DNA from: an uncultured Niabella sp. | Lineage (GTDB): Bacteria > Bacteroidota > Bacteroidia > Chitinophagales > Chitinophagaceae | Direction: 5' to 3' | NCBI GenBank assembly: GCA_934486785.1 | Contig: CAKSQK010000001.1 | Location: forward strand, 310,001-374,000 | DNA: 64,000 nucleotides | Shown here: positions 54,297-62,960 of the stretch, piece after piece | Layout: the number at the start of each line of letters is the position of its first letter | Position numbering within the stretch: the stretch's first letter is position 1 | The notes under the pieces: model-generated | Seen by the model: only the letters and a program-made list of their open reading frames with translations | What the model was told of the DNA's origin: nothing | Databases searched by the model: none | Program-made: the position numbers and the translations under genes

Positions 54297-55373
54297 TCAT
54301 TCCCTCACCGCCTGTACTGTTTTACTATACGTTTTTGTTCCGTCTATATCCACCTGTGCAATACGGATAAAGGTTTTTTCAAAATCGCCTTTTATGTCCA
54401 AAATATTGCCCTGTTTGCTACAACCTATGAAATTTGTTGCCAATACGATTAGCGCTGCAATGCAGAAAAGCATTCGCTTTTTTCGGCTTGCACTTAAGCA
54501 CAGCAACCCTACAAGGACAGGTATCCCCAATAAGAAATTCATATCGGAAGCAGTTATGCGTACTTCGTAATCCTGCATTATGTCTGAATTGCCGTTTTTT
54601 GACAATACGGTTTTGATGGTCTTAAATATATTGCCATCCTTAGACGCCTGCACCTCGAAGTAAGCATTATTGGTTTCTTTCAAAGTATTCCATTTAACGG
54701 TTAAAGTCTCCTCTTTTTGTACGGCTGCAACAGTACCAAAGTTTACAGGTAATGATATTGAACCATTAAACACAAAATCATGCAAATAAAAAAAACCACT
54801 GGCATTTGCGGCACGCTTTAAGTATAAACGAAAAGTTCTTGAGGTTCCGCCTGTAAACACCATTGCGGGGCTAAAGCCAACAGTATATAAGCTGGCGGTA
54901 GTGGTGCTGTTGGGAATATTGTTTCCACTACCATGCTCTATACTCCAAACTTCACTGCCTGTGCCACTTCGGAATGAGTAATCCTGTGGGCCATTGTTGT
55001 TGCGAGATGCTCTGAATTGAAAACTGGTTAAGGTTACAGGTTTGGTAGCCGGCAGTACATTTATAGTAAACTGTATATAGTCTATATTGGTGTAATTCGT
55101 GCTACTGGTACTCCAATTAGTTGTAGAATATGCGCCTTGCGGAGCAGGGCCAATATCCCAATATCCCCCAAAGGTGATACCGTTACCAATAGATATAGTA
55201 ACCGAAACCCCTGAAGCTATTGTACGCGCGCCGACTGAAGTTGTTGCATTTGTATATAATGCAAATTGTGGCGAAGCGTATTGAATACCATCGCGCCAAA
55301 TGATCTGCCCAAAAGAAATGTTAGCAACAAACAAGAGAAGCGTTACCTGCAAGACGTATAAGAATATTCGCAT
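54297..55373 (-). CDS. Exported protein with membrane hairpin inserted in its C-terminal module
   Basis: 358 residues with a signal peptide ending near ANISFGQ. Residues about 25-215 are beta-rich with no recognised domain (WSIEHGSGNN, GGTSRTFRLYLKR). The C-terminal module begins LPVNFGTVAAVQKEETLTVKW and FEVQASKDGNIFKTI, a common Bacteroidota beta-sandwich that normally ends with YYRLKQVDxDGxxxYSK. Here that end (IRIAQVDIDGTKTYSK, 336-351) is separated from the rest by about 55 residues: TM1 (280-294), basic RKKR (298-301), TM2 (302-317) and FIGCSK with Cys318. It is a paralogue of the upstream 782-residue protein in this tail. No type IX secretion tail follows. It starts 87 bp after that gene and 178 bp before the sigma gene, all one direction. 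Confidence 0.8.
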   Translation of the reverse strand: MRIFLYVLQVTLLLFVANISFGQIIWRDGIQYASPQFALYTNATTSVGARTIASGVSVTISIGNGITFGGYWDIGPAPQGAYSTTNWSTSSTNYTNIDYIQFTINVLPATKPVTLTSFQFRASRNNNGPQDYSFRSGTGSEVWSIEHGSGNNIPNSTTTASLYTVGFSPAMVFTGGTSRTFRLYLKRAANASGFFYLHDFVFNGSISLPVNFGTVAAVQKEETLTVKWNTLKETNNAYFEVQASKDGNIFKTIKTVLSKNGNSDIMQDYEVRITASDMNFLLGIPVLVGLLCLSASRKKRMLFCIAALIVLATNFIGCSKQGNILDIKGDFEKTFIRIAQVDIDGTKTYSKTVQAVRE

Positions 55374-55460
55374 AATATTTATTTTTTAATTTTTAAATAG
55401 CTTAAGGATAGTGTGCCAGGTTGAAAATCAAACATCAGGCATCCAAGCCAATGGTGAATA

Positions 55461-57809
55461 TTATCTCTCATCCACTATTTGTATTATTTTAGAATACGCT
55501 TTTGTTCCGTCAATATCCACCTGTGCAATGCGGATGTATAATTTCCGGTCATTGCTGGTTCCCAAATCACTGGTGTTCTTACTGCAGGCAATAAAGCCCA
55601 CAACACAAAACAACATAGCCAGGACTACCAGTTGACGCTGCTTTTTACCAATAGGTAATAACAATACCAAAACTGCTAAACCGGCAAGCGATGCAAAAGC
55701 AACGCTGCTTATATTTGTTTCAAAACTGTAGCTAAGGGAACTACTGCTGTTTCCGCCTTCGGCTTTTGACTGTACGGTGCCTATTTCAGTAAAGGATTTG
55801 CCATCGGCAGATGCTTCAATAATAAAATGGCTGTTACCGGTTTCATTTTCTGTAATCCATTTTATTTCTAAACCCCCGTTCCGCATGGTGGCTGTAATGC
55901 TTCCAAAAGTTATTGGAAGAGGGTTGCTGACTGCATCTGTGGATCCAAAGGTAAAAGGCCTGGTATCACTAAAGTTACTCACTGCCGCGGCCGTGGTAAG
56001 CGTACCTGTGGTGCTACCGGTGTAGCTGCCATCATTTCCCAGGTCATGCCAGGTATTGGTGCCACTGTTCCATTGCATCACGCGAAGCGCGGCAGGGTTG
56101 GTAATATAAGCACCACCGGCGCATGGCGGATTGAAGGTAAATGTAAGCTTTACATTAGAAGTGCCGTTCAACCGCTGCACATCCCAATACTCGCACCGGC
56201 TTACACTTTGTACCGTACCGGCATGGCTGGACGTATTATAGCCCGCATCGGTGGGGTTTTGATGCTTATACTCAGCACTGAATACATCTGTTGCAGCAGC
56301 CGGGGCTGTAATGGCTACCGGGTTATAGCTGACGGCCGTGCCTATGGGGAAAGTAAACGCCTGGTTGCCGGCTTTATGTACCACGCCCACTACATGGCTT
56401 GCCGCAGACGCGTTAATATGATCGGCAGTATTATTAAAGCGCAAATAATTGCCGGCAGAGCTAACGATATTGCCATTATCAAAAACAGCTCTGATGGTAA
56501 TTGTTACCGGGTCATAAAGCGTTAAAACGGCGCCGCCGGTTTTGTTCATGCGAACCCTGGAAAAAATCAATGGCTGGGCGCCCAACTGCTCCAGCGTGCT
56601 GTTACTGCTGCCGCCAAATGTGACGATGTTATTAGAAATATCTAAGCCCGACACTGTATTAAACACAACATTACCATTAAAATCCTGGTCATGGTTAAAA
56701 GCAATAAATACATTGCCGCTGCCATTTCTGGCCAGGGAAAAATCACCATCAAAGACATCATTACCATTAGAGTGCCCGGTAAAAAAAGCTACTGTAGAAT
56801 TTTGGGTAATGGCAGTATTACCGGTTATGTGGTTGCCGCCCAAATAGGTAAAAGAAGTATTTCCCGCTGATTGGGTAAGGGTAAAATCACCGGTAATGTT
56901 GTTATTATAGAAACTTCCAACACCTTTATACCCATTAAGGTTTACAGAAGCCAAAAGGGTATTGTTGTATAAATCTATACCAGTGCTCACATTCTCTACT
57001 AGTATGGTGCCGCCCGCTGTACTGTTTTTAATATCCCTCATTTTAAAATAACCGGCGCTCTGCGCGTTCACCTGGATATTGACAGTACCGCCAATTGCCG
57101 CAGCAGCTGCATTGGCCGGTTGGTCACCATCATTGATATTACTGTCGCCACCAATAGTATTAGTATAGCTGAAATTGCCGGTTAAAGCAGCCAGCCCCTT
57201 CCTGAAAAGAATAGTGCGCCCGGTTACGGTTCGCGTAACAGTAAGGTTACCATGGTACTCGTTAGCAAAGCTGTTGCCACTTGTAAAAATGGCGGTAGTG
57301 CCTATATTATAGGTCACATTGCCCAAATACCGGGTGGCCCCGCTACCGTGGCCATCATAAAAAATGCACGCACCGCTAAGATTAAAAATAACATTTTTGG
57401 TAAATGCAACTTTCCCGATCTGCTTATTGGTACCGCCTGTGCCAAGGTTAAAAACAATATCTCCGCCAGCGCTGTTGTCTATGGTAACTTCGTTAGCACC
57501 ACCCATATCTAATACTCCGGTTACCGTGATATGCCGCCCATTCACATCAAGGCTGCTGCCCGATTCCATGGTGAACCAATTAAAGATAACATCTGATGTA
57601 CCAGCAGGCAGCTTTGGCCAGTTGGTGATGCTGCCTGACGCGGGAATGGTTACACCACTTCCCGGCACGGGTATTCCGCCAGTCCAGTTGGCGGGGTTGT
57701 TCCAATCAGAACTGACGCTGCCATTCCAGGTTTGCGCCTGCAGGCTCATTGCCGCTGCAAAAAAGAGGATTACAAAAATCGCCCGGTTTAAGATGTTTGA
57801 AGTGCTCAT
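55461..57809 (-). CDS. Large exported beta-repeat protein with the same membrane-hairpin tail
   Basis: 782 residues with a signal peptide ending near MSLQAQ. The mature part begins WNGSVSSDWNNPANWTGG, a surface-protein pattern, and continues as a long beta-helix-like run of Asn/Gly-rich strands (FYNNNITGDFTLTQSAG, YLGGNHITGNTAITQ, VFNTVSGLDISNN). The C-terminal module LPITFGSITATMRNGGLEIKW / FIIEASADGKSFTEIG is interrupted by TM1 (703-720), KKQRQ (722-726), TM2 (727-741) and FIACSK with Cys742, before its last strand IRIAQVDIDGTKAYSK. Topology predicts the hairpin loop in the cytosol and both ends in the periplasm. It precedes the shorter paralogue by 87 bp. Function unknown. Confidence 0.8.
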   Translation of the reverse strand: MSTSNILNRAIFVILFFAAAMSLQAQTWNGSVSSDWNNPANWTGGIPVPGSGVTIPASGSITNWPKLPAGTSDVIFNWFTMESGSSLDVNGRHITVTGVLDMGGANEVTIDNSAGGDIVFNLGTGGTNKQIGKVAFTKNVIFNLSGACIFYDGHGSGATRYLGNVTYNIGTTAIFTSGNSFANEYHGNLTVTRTVTGRTILFRKGLAALTGNFSYTNTIGGDSNINDGDQPANAAAAAIGGTVNIQVNAQSAGYFKMRDIKNSTAGGTILVENVSTGIDLYNNTLLASVNLNGYKGVGSFYNNNITGDFTLTQSAGNTSFTYLGGNHITGNTAITQNSTVAFFTGHSNGNDVFDGDFSLARNGSGNVFIAFNHDQDFNGNVVFNTVSGLDISNNIVTFGGSSNSTLEQLGAQPLIFSRVRMNKTGGAVLTLYDPVTITIRAVFDNGNIVSSAGNYLRFNNTADHINASAASHVVGVVHKAGNQAFTFPIGTAVSYNPVAITAPAAATDVFSAEYKHQNPTDAGYNTSSHAGTVQSVSRCEYWDVQRLNGTSNVKLTFTFNPPCAGGAYITNPAALRVMQWNSGTNTWHDLGNDGSYTGSTTGTLTTAAAVSNFSDTRPFTFGSTDAVSNPLPITFGSITATMRNGGLEIKWITENETGNSHFIIEASADGKSFTEIGTVQSKAEGGNSSSSLSYSFETNISSVAFASLAGLAVLVLLLPIGKKQRQLVVLAMLFCVVGFIACSKNTSDLGTSNDRKLYIRIAQVDIDGTKAYSKIIQIVDER

Positions 57810-57952
57810 GATAAAGTGATTTGCACTATTATCGTACAGGCCGCGAAAAAGTCATCAATTTTTTTTGTTTTTTTTAGACGCTATTCTGCAACTGTGGAAA
57901 TGCCCTTTTGCCGGGGGCTGTATTGAAAGACTATTCAAATCATTATTAATCC

Positions 57953-57982
57953 AAAAAAAATCACCGGCGTATTGCCGGTGAT
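57953..57982 (-). terminator. Rho-independent terminator of the third SusCD locus
   Basis: On the minus strand ATCACCGGC pairs perfectly with GCCGGTGAT (57982-57974 and 57968-57960) around a 5-base loop and is followed by eight T residues (57960-57953). It closes the transcript ending at 58002 before the exported-protein genes. Confidence 0.93.
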
Positions 57983-58001
57983 GAGGATTTGTTAGTATAA
58001 T

Positions 58002-59666
58002 TTAATTATCGCTAAACCTGAAATTGGCAAAATAATAAGTAATGGGTTGTGGCGGTGTGCCAAATGTAAGGCTGGGTTCACCACCAATATTCATTACAAT
58101 TACGCGGTTGTGCCTGCCAACTGCAGGGCTCAAATCTACTCTCATGTCAATCCATTTTTCAAGATTTGCATCAGCAATAGCATAATCATTAGCATTAGGT
58201 GCCCAATACTGTTGCCCATATGCACTTTCAGTTGTAAACGCCCACATATAATTCATAATCCTGGGCCACAATCTCTGGTATGGAGCATATATGCCTGCAA
58301 ACACAGATTTAGGTGGAGCATACACTTTAAATCGTAATGACTTGTATTTAGCCATATCAAATTCATATTCTTTAGGTAGTGTTAATACAAAAGATCCGCT
58401 TCTGTCCATCACTGTAGCTTTCATCACATTTTGCAAGTCTGCACCGGCCGGATGCGAAGCTGCGGGTACCTCTAGGGCCATTCGCCATGCATTATCCTGC
58501 ACCACGCCGTCTAATAAAAACCTGTCAAGTGGAATGAGCGCTTCAGCAGGTTTTTCTACAAATTCAATAACCCCTGATGCCGCGTAGGGTGCCAGGTATT
58601 GATCAATACCCATTGAGTTACGTATGTATTTTACTTTAGTTAAAATGCCAAGGTCCAAAAGGTCTAAAAGATATTGCACATTTGAAAGAGGCATATCGCC
58701 CACGCGCCTGGCAAATGCTACAAGCGGGCCGCCACCTATGTTTTTCACCACACTATTGCGGTTATAACTGGTAACAGTCATGGGGAAAATACCGCCGCCG
58801 GTAAGGTCTATTTCTTTCAGTCCTGAAAAATAAAAAATATCCTGCAGGGTAACGGTATGGACAGGGAAGATGAGTTTTTGTACGCTGGCCACAGCATCTG
58901 CAGTAAACGTGGTAATACCATTGGCTGTAAGCACGGCAGGTTCTGCCGGTGAAAACGTTGTAGAGCCGGTGGGTATCATCACAGGAAGTTTTTGGGTAAA
59001 CTTAACCGTATCCAAAATGGCTGCTCCGTTTACTTTAGGAACAAGGGTATAAGTAATATCAATAGGCGATTGTTGCCCCGAAGCCAGGTTGGCCATAAAA
59101 ATGCGCGGATTGGCTGCTCTGCTACCCTCACGTACCGTACCACTCTTGTCGGTGTACTTATACTCAAGGCTTACATAATTGAGCAGTATTGATGATAGCC
59201 CTGTGGGCCAGCTAAGCACGGCAGATGATGGTGAAGCCAGCACCCTGGGTGATGTGATGACTATATTCTGAAGATCGCTGGAAGTATAAGGAATAAGAGC
59301 AATTTCCTGCGGTACCGATTTATTGCCATATTCATCAATTGTATATACTTTAAATCGATACAGTTTTGGCATGGTCAGGCCTTTAATATTCAGCCAGGAG
59401 GCCAGTGTATCAATAGTGATGACTTTATCATCGTACTCAACCACCGTTTTAACGGCCTTACCCAGTTTTATCTGGCTGGAGGGAATGCGGCCCACTTTCA
59501 TTAAGTCTATTTCCACACGCTCATAGCCCACACGGCCTATGATGGTATCAAACTTTCCCGGGTACACAATCTCTCCTGTATAGGGTTCAATATTATCATA
59601 TATTTTACCACAAGAGGTTATGATTAATACAGAAATTATTAGTAATAAATATAGTTTTTTGCTCAT
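58002..59666 (-). CDS. Surface lipoprotein of a SusCD locus (DUF4998-like, DUF5013-like)
   Basis: 554 residues from the Met at 59666, which gives a clean lipobox IITSC; a further Met at 59684 adds six residues before it. The N-terminal half (IYDNIEPYTGEIVYPGKFDTIIGRVGYERVEIDLMKVGR, then YRFKVYTIDEYGNKS) is the DUF4998-type domain found next to SusD. The middle has a leucine-rich-like ADAVASVQKLIFPVHTVTL / LKEIDLTGGGIFP segment, and the C-terminal part (FDMAKYKSLRFKVYAPP, ...WIDMRVDLSPAVG) resembles a carbohydrate-binding beta-sandwich. It is the last gene before a strong terminator. Probable role: extra glycan-binding at the cell surface; no catalytic site seen. Confidence 0.82.
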   Translation of the reverse strand: MSKKLYLLLIISVLIITSCGKIYDNIEPYTGEIVYPGKFDTIIGRVGYERVEIDLMKVGRIPSSQIKLGKAVKTVVEYDDKVITIDTLASWLNIKGLTMPKLYRFKVYTIDEYGNKSVPQEIALIPYTSSDLQNIVITSPRVLASPSSAVLSWPTGLSSILLNYVSLEYKYTDKSGTVREGSRAANPRIFMANLASGQQSPIDITYTLVPKVNGAAILDTVKFTQKLPVMIPTGSTTFSPAEPAVLTANGITTFTADAVASVQKLIFPVHTVTLQDIFYFSGLKEIDLTGGGIFPMTVTSYNRNSVVKNIGGGPLVAFARRVGDMPLSNVQYLLDLLDLGILTKVKYIRNSMGIDQYLAPYAASGVIEFVEKPAEALIPLDRFLLDGVVQDNAWRMALEVPAASHPAGADLQNVMKATVMDRSGSFVLTLPKEYEFDMAKYKSLRFKVYAPPKSVFAGIYAPYQRLWPRIMNYMWAFTTESAYGQQYWAPNANDYAIADANLEKWIDMRVDLSPAVGRHNRVIVMNIGGEPSLTFGTPPQPITYYFANFRFSDN

Positions 59667-59690
59667 TGTTGCAAATTTTAGCACTGTTAT

Positions 59691-60950
59691 TTAATTCGCT
59701 CTTCTGCCAAACAGGGTGATCTCGGATAAGCAGTTCGCATTATCCAGGGTATAGTTACCATTAAACGACTTTACTGCTTCATACCTGAACCAGCGGGTGG
59801 CCTTTGTGTAAGCCGGATTGTCGGGGAACATATATGCCATATCTCCGGCCTCGCCTTTTTTAACAAATTCCAGTTCGGTTAGTCCCTGGGGCACAGGTAT
59901 TTTATGTTCCATTATAAACTCCCATGCATTTTTAACATCATCCCAAATATATACCCGGTAAAGGCCCACGTTCTCACTTTGATAATACTGGCCGCGGTTT
60001 ACATTGGCCAGGCCACCCGAGTGGCGTTGCGTGGTGATGATGCGGCTGATTTCATATTTTGCGCCCATATCTATAATAAAATTCCAGGGCATATTACCAT
60101 CTGCAGCCCTGCCGGTGCGGCCACGGGCTTGTGTGTGCATAAAGTTTAGATTATCTCCCCGGTCAATAATGCCATCAATCACTTTTGCTGACCGGCCTTC
60201 CAGCCCGTTACCAAAACACATGGGCACTCCACCAATAGAATCATTGGCATTTGGCAGTACCCAGTTTTGTTTGGGAATTTGCACATCTTCAAATAGATTA
60301 AACTCCCCTTTGTCTATGGGGTCGGTAATATTACCGTAGATATCACCCACGCGCACTTTTACTTTTACTTTTTCACTTGGTGTAAGAAACAAATCGTTAA
60401 CAAATCTTCTGTCTGTAAGCAGGTTGGATGAAAATACCGTTGTCAGATTTCGCGTTGTGCCCTTATCAGGAAATTCATAATCTACATACACCGTAATATT
60501 TTGCTGCAACTCATTATTCCAGTCAAGAAAAAAAGAACTGAAGCCCGGCTTTGCCTGAATGGTGCTGGCAACTTTTCTATACGCAGGCTCCAGCGGCGTA
60601 ATAGAAACATCAAGCGGCTCGGAACGGTTGCCTGCCCTGTCTACAGCAAAAAGTTGCACTTTATAATCACGTATATCGGCAAAGCCATACACGTCAACCG
60701 AGTCAATAAAATAAGAAGACATGAACTTAAAGGTCTGGTTGTTTTCATTTGTATAAACAGCTTCTACACCCAGCAGGTCTTCATCATTTGGAATTGTATA
60801 AAAAAAACGTGCGCCACCGTAAAGGGGTTGATAACTCCGTAGCGTGATTTTGCCGGGTGGCGTGCCATCAGATTCCATGGTAAAGCGCTGTTGTTTTTTA
60901 CAGGCTGCTGCTGCCAGCAATATGATTAATAGAAGAATTTGATTTTTCAT
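59691..60950 (-). CDS. Surface lipoprotein (DUF4959/DUF5126-like) with discoidin-like C-terminus
   Basis: 419 residues, lipobox AAAC. The first half holds two Fn3-like domains with DGTPPGKITLRSYQPLYGGARF, ...VDRAGNRSEPLDVSITPLEP, the pattern of DUF4959 and DUF5126. The C-terminal part (about 260-415: WNFIIDMGAKYEISRIITTQR, YRVYIWDDVKNAWEFI, RWFRYEAVKSFNGN, LSEITLFGR) resembles an F5/8 type C (discoidin) binding domain. It lies 37 bp after the SusD stop and 24 bp before the DUF4998-like gene. It is expected to bind glycan at the cell surface; no enzyme motif is seen. Confidence 0.85.
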   Translation of the reverse strand: MKNQILLLIILLAAAACKKQQRFTMESDGTPPGKITLRSYQPLYGGARFFYTIPNDEDLLGVEAVYTNENNQTFKFMSSYFIDSVDVYGFADIRDYKVQLFAVDRAGNRSEPLDVSITPLEPAYRKVASTIQAKPGFSSFFLDWNNELQQNITVYVDYEFPDKGTTRNLTTVFSSNLLTDRRFVNDLFLTPSEKVKVKVRVGDIYGNITDPIDKGEFNLFEDVQIPKQNWVLPNANDSIGGVPMCFGNGLEGRSAKVIDGIIDRGDNLNFMHTQARGRTGRAADGNMPWNFIIDMGAKYEISRIITTQRHSGGLANVNRGQYYQSENVGLYRVYIWDDVKNAWEFIMEHKIPVPQGLTELEFVKKGEAGDMAYMFPDNPAYTKATRWFRYEAVKSFNGNYTLDNANCLSEITLFGRRAN

Positions 60951-60987
60951 AATACTATCAATTAACGAATATCATTTTAAAGTTAAT

Positions 60988-62946
60988 TTACCAGCCCGGG
61001 TTTTGAATAAGGTTTCCGTTCGTATTCATTTCGTTCAAGTCAATAGGCCAAAGGCAATCTGTTATTGTAAATCTTCTGGCCTGTTTTACTTCCAGCACAA
61101 AAAAGTCTGTAGCTGTTCTTCCCGTGTGCGTCCAACCCCATATGGGTGTGGAAAACGCTGCAACTGCTTTTTTATGGCGCCACATATCCCAAAAATGCTG
61201 TCCTTCAAATGCAAATTCATTAGCGCGTTCTTCCAATATAATCTCTCTCAAACCTTCTTTTGTTAGGTGCCTGCCGGGCGTTCTGGTAAGGCTTGGGTCA
61301 GACCATACAACTTCTACATTGGGAATACCTGCGCGATTTCGCACCTTATTAATCTCTTCATACACTGGTGCGCCGGGTCCGGAGTATTCATTCAGAGCTT
61401 CTGCTTTCATAAGGTAAAGGTCGGCCATGCGAATAAGCGGGTAAGGGAATTTTATGGTTCTTTGCCATGCATTAGACTGTGATTCAGGATGTACAAATTT
61501 TTGAACACCGATACCTGTACACAAAAAGTCAGTAGTATGTTGTGAGGAGTTAAAACCGCCATCGCTGTTGGCGAACATCATTGTATTGATTCTCACTGTA
61601 TGTGCCCGCCAGTAACCACCGGTAATACCCAGGTTGGCGTAAAAGCGTGGCTCCCTGTTAAGATAGAGATTAATGGTTTGTGCACCAGGCTGCATAATGC
61701 CCAGCAGTGGAACATACTCGCTGGAAGCTGCACCTGCAGTAGTTACAATATTATGGCGGGTATTCATATCAAAGGTCATATCCTGATCTATTGGCAGGCC
61801 GTTCTTTGTATAATACCTTTCTGCCATTTGATAGCTTGAAGCCATCCATTGCCAAGAGTAGGCTGCCGTATTTACGACCCCATCTCCATACCCTGCCGGC
61901 AAACGTATGTTTGACCCGTGCGCCAGTTCTCCCTGGTTGTAATAATCTAAATTAGAATAGCCCCAAACGATTTCTTTATTCCACGGGTCTACAATGAGCA
62001 TGCGTAGGTCGTAAATCTTTTTTATATTGTCAAAATTCCTGGTGTATGCATCCCTGTCGTACAAATAAGGTTCTCTGTCAAATGTATACAACCCGCGGCC
62101 GTTGGCTTCCGCGGCTATAATGGCTTCATTGATAGCGTCAATGGCTTCTTTCCACTTTTCCCGGTTATACTCCAGTGGGAAGAACGGCTGACCGTCATGA
62201 TCTACAAAATCTCCAAAATACTCACTATTGCCGTTAAAGAAAGGACTTGCCCTAAAGAACAATATACGGGCTTTGATGGCTTTTGCCACAACCTGGTCTA
62301 TCTGTCCCAAATCATTTTCGCCTGCTTTCTCTTTCAGGTCGGGGATGGATTCATTGACGAGGTTTAAGATATAATTAAAGCAATCTTCAACTTTTAAACG
62401 CGGCAAAAACAACTCTTCTTTTTCTGATTCAGGCGAAGCTGTTTTTTCAGGTATTACAATGGGGCCGTAGCGCTGCATCAGTAAAAAAAGATAGTAGGCT
62501 TTCAACATTTTTACCTGTGCTTTCCAGTCTTTTTTTTCAGCGTCCATCATATCTCTCACCCTGTCTATATTAGACAAGAACACATCGGCCTGCCTGACAG
62601 CCTGGTACATAGGTTTGCCCCCCTGTGTTCCTGACCATAAGCCCAATTGTGGGGAACTTTCCGACTGCAATCCCCGCATGATTCGCATGGCCCTCAGGTC
62701 GCCCACGTTATTGTCCAGGTCAAGCCGGCCAATCCATTCATCGCCCAGCGTCCATGAAGTAAGGTGCACTTTATCGTCCTGCGGCATATAGCCGTACACT
62801 TTTGCAAGGGCATTCCAGGCATCTTCCTTTAGCTCAAATATGTTTTCGAGGCGTAGTGTATTATCAGGCACTATGTCCAGGTATTTTTTACAGGAAAAAC
62901 CTGTTATTAAAACGATAATAAAAACAATGGGTTTCAAATATTTCAT
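60988..62946 (-). CDS. SusD/RagB-family lipoprotein (third locus)
   Basis: 652 residues with lipobox GFSC. CKKYLDIVPDNTLRLENIFE, the helical TPR-like region (KMLKAYYLFLLMQRYGPIVIP), RMADLYLMKAEALNEY and LEERANEFAFEGQHFWDMWRHK are standard RagB/SusD motifs. It begins 14 bp after the stop of the partial SusC gene, and two surface lipoproteins follow in the same transcript. The length is slightly larger than that of the pectin-locus SusD (592 residues). The glycan is unknown. Confidence 0.94.
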   Translation of the reverse strand: MKYLKPIVFIIVLITGFSCKKYLDIVPDNTLRLENIFELKEDAWNALAKVYGYMPQDDKVHLTSWTLGDEWIGRLDLDNNVGDLRAMRIMRGLQSESSPQLGLWSGTQGGKPMYQAVRQADVFLSNIDRVRDMMDAEKKDWKAQVKMLKAYYLFLLMQRYGPIVIPEKTASPESEKEELFLPRLKVEDCFNYILNLVNESIPDLKEKAGENDLGQIDQVVAKAIKARILFFRASPFFNGNSEYFGDFVDHDGQPFFPLEYNREKWKEAIDAINEAIIAAEANGRGLYTFDREPYLYDRDAYTRNFDNIKKIYDLRMLIVDPWNKEIVWGYSNLDYYNQGELAHGSNIRLPAGYGDGVVNTAAYSWQWMASSYQMAERYYTKNGLPIDQDMTFDMNTRHNIVTTAGAASSEYVPLLGIMQPGAQTINLYLNREPRFYANLGITGGYWRAHTVRINTMMFANSDGGFNSSQHTTDFLCTGIGVQKFVHPESQSNAWQRTIKFPYPLIRMADLYLMKAEALNEYSGPGAPVYEEINKVRNRAGIPNVEVVWSDPSLTRTPGRHLTKEGLREIILEERANEFAFEGQHFWDMWRHKKAVAAFSTPIWGWTHTGRTATDFFVLEVKQARRFTITDCLWPIDLNEMNTNGNLIQNPGW

Positions 62947-62960
62947 AATGCAATTTTCTT

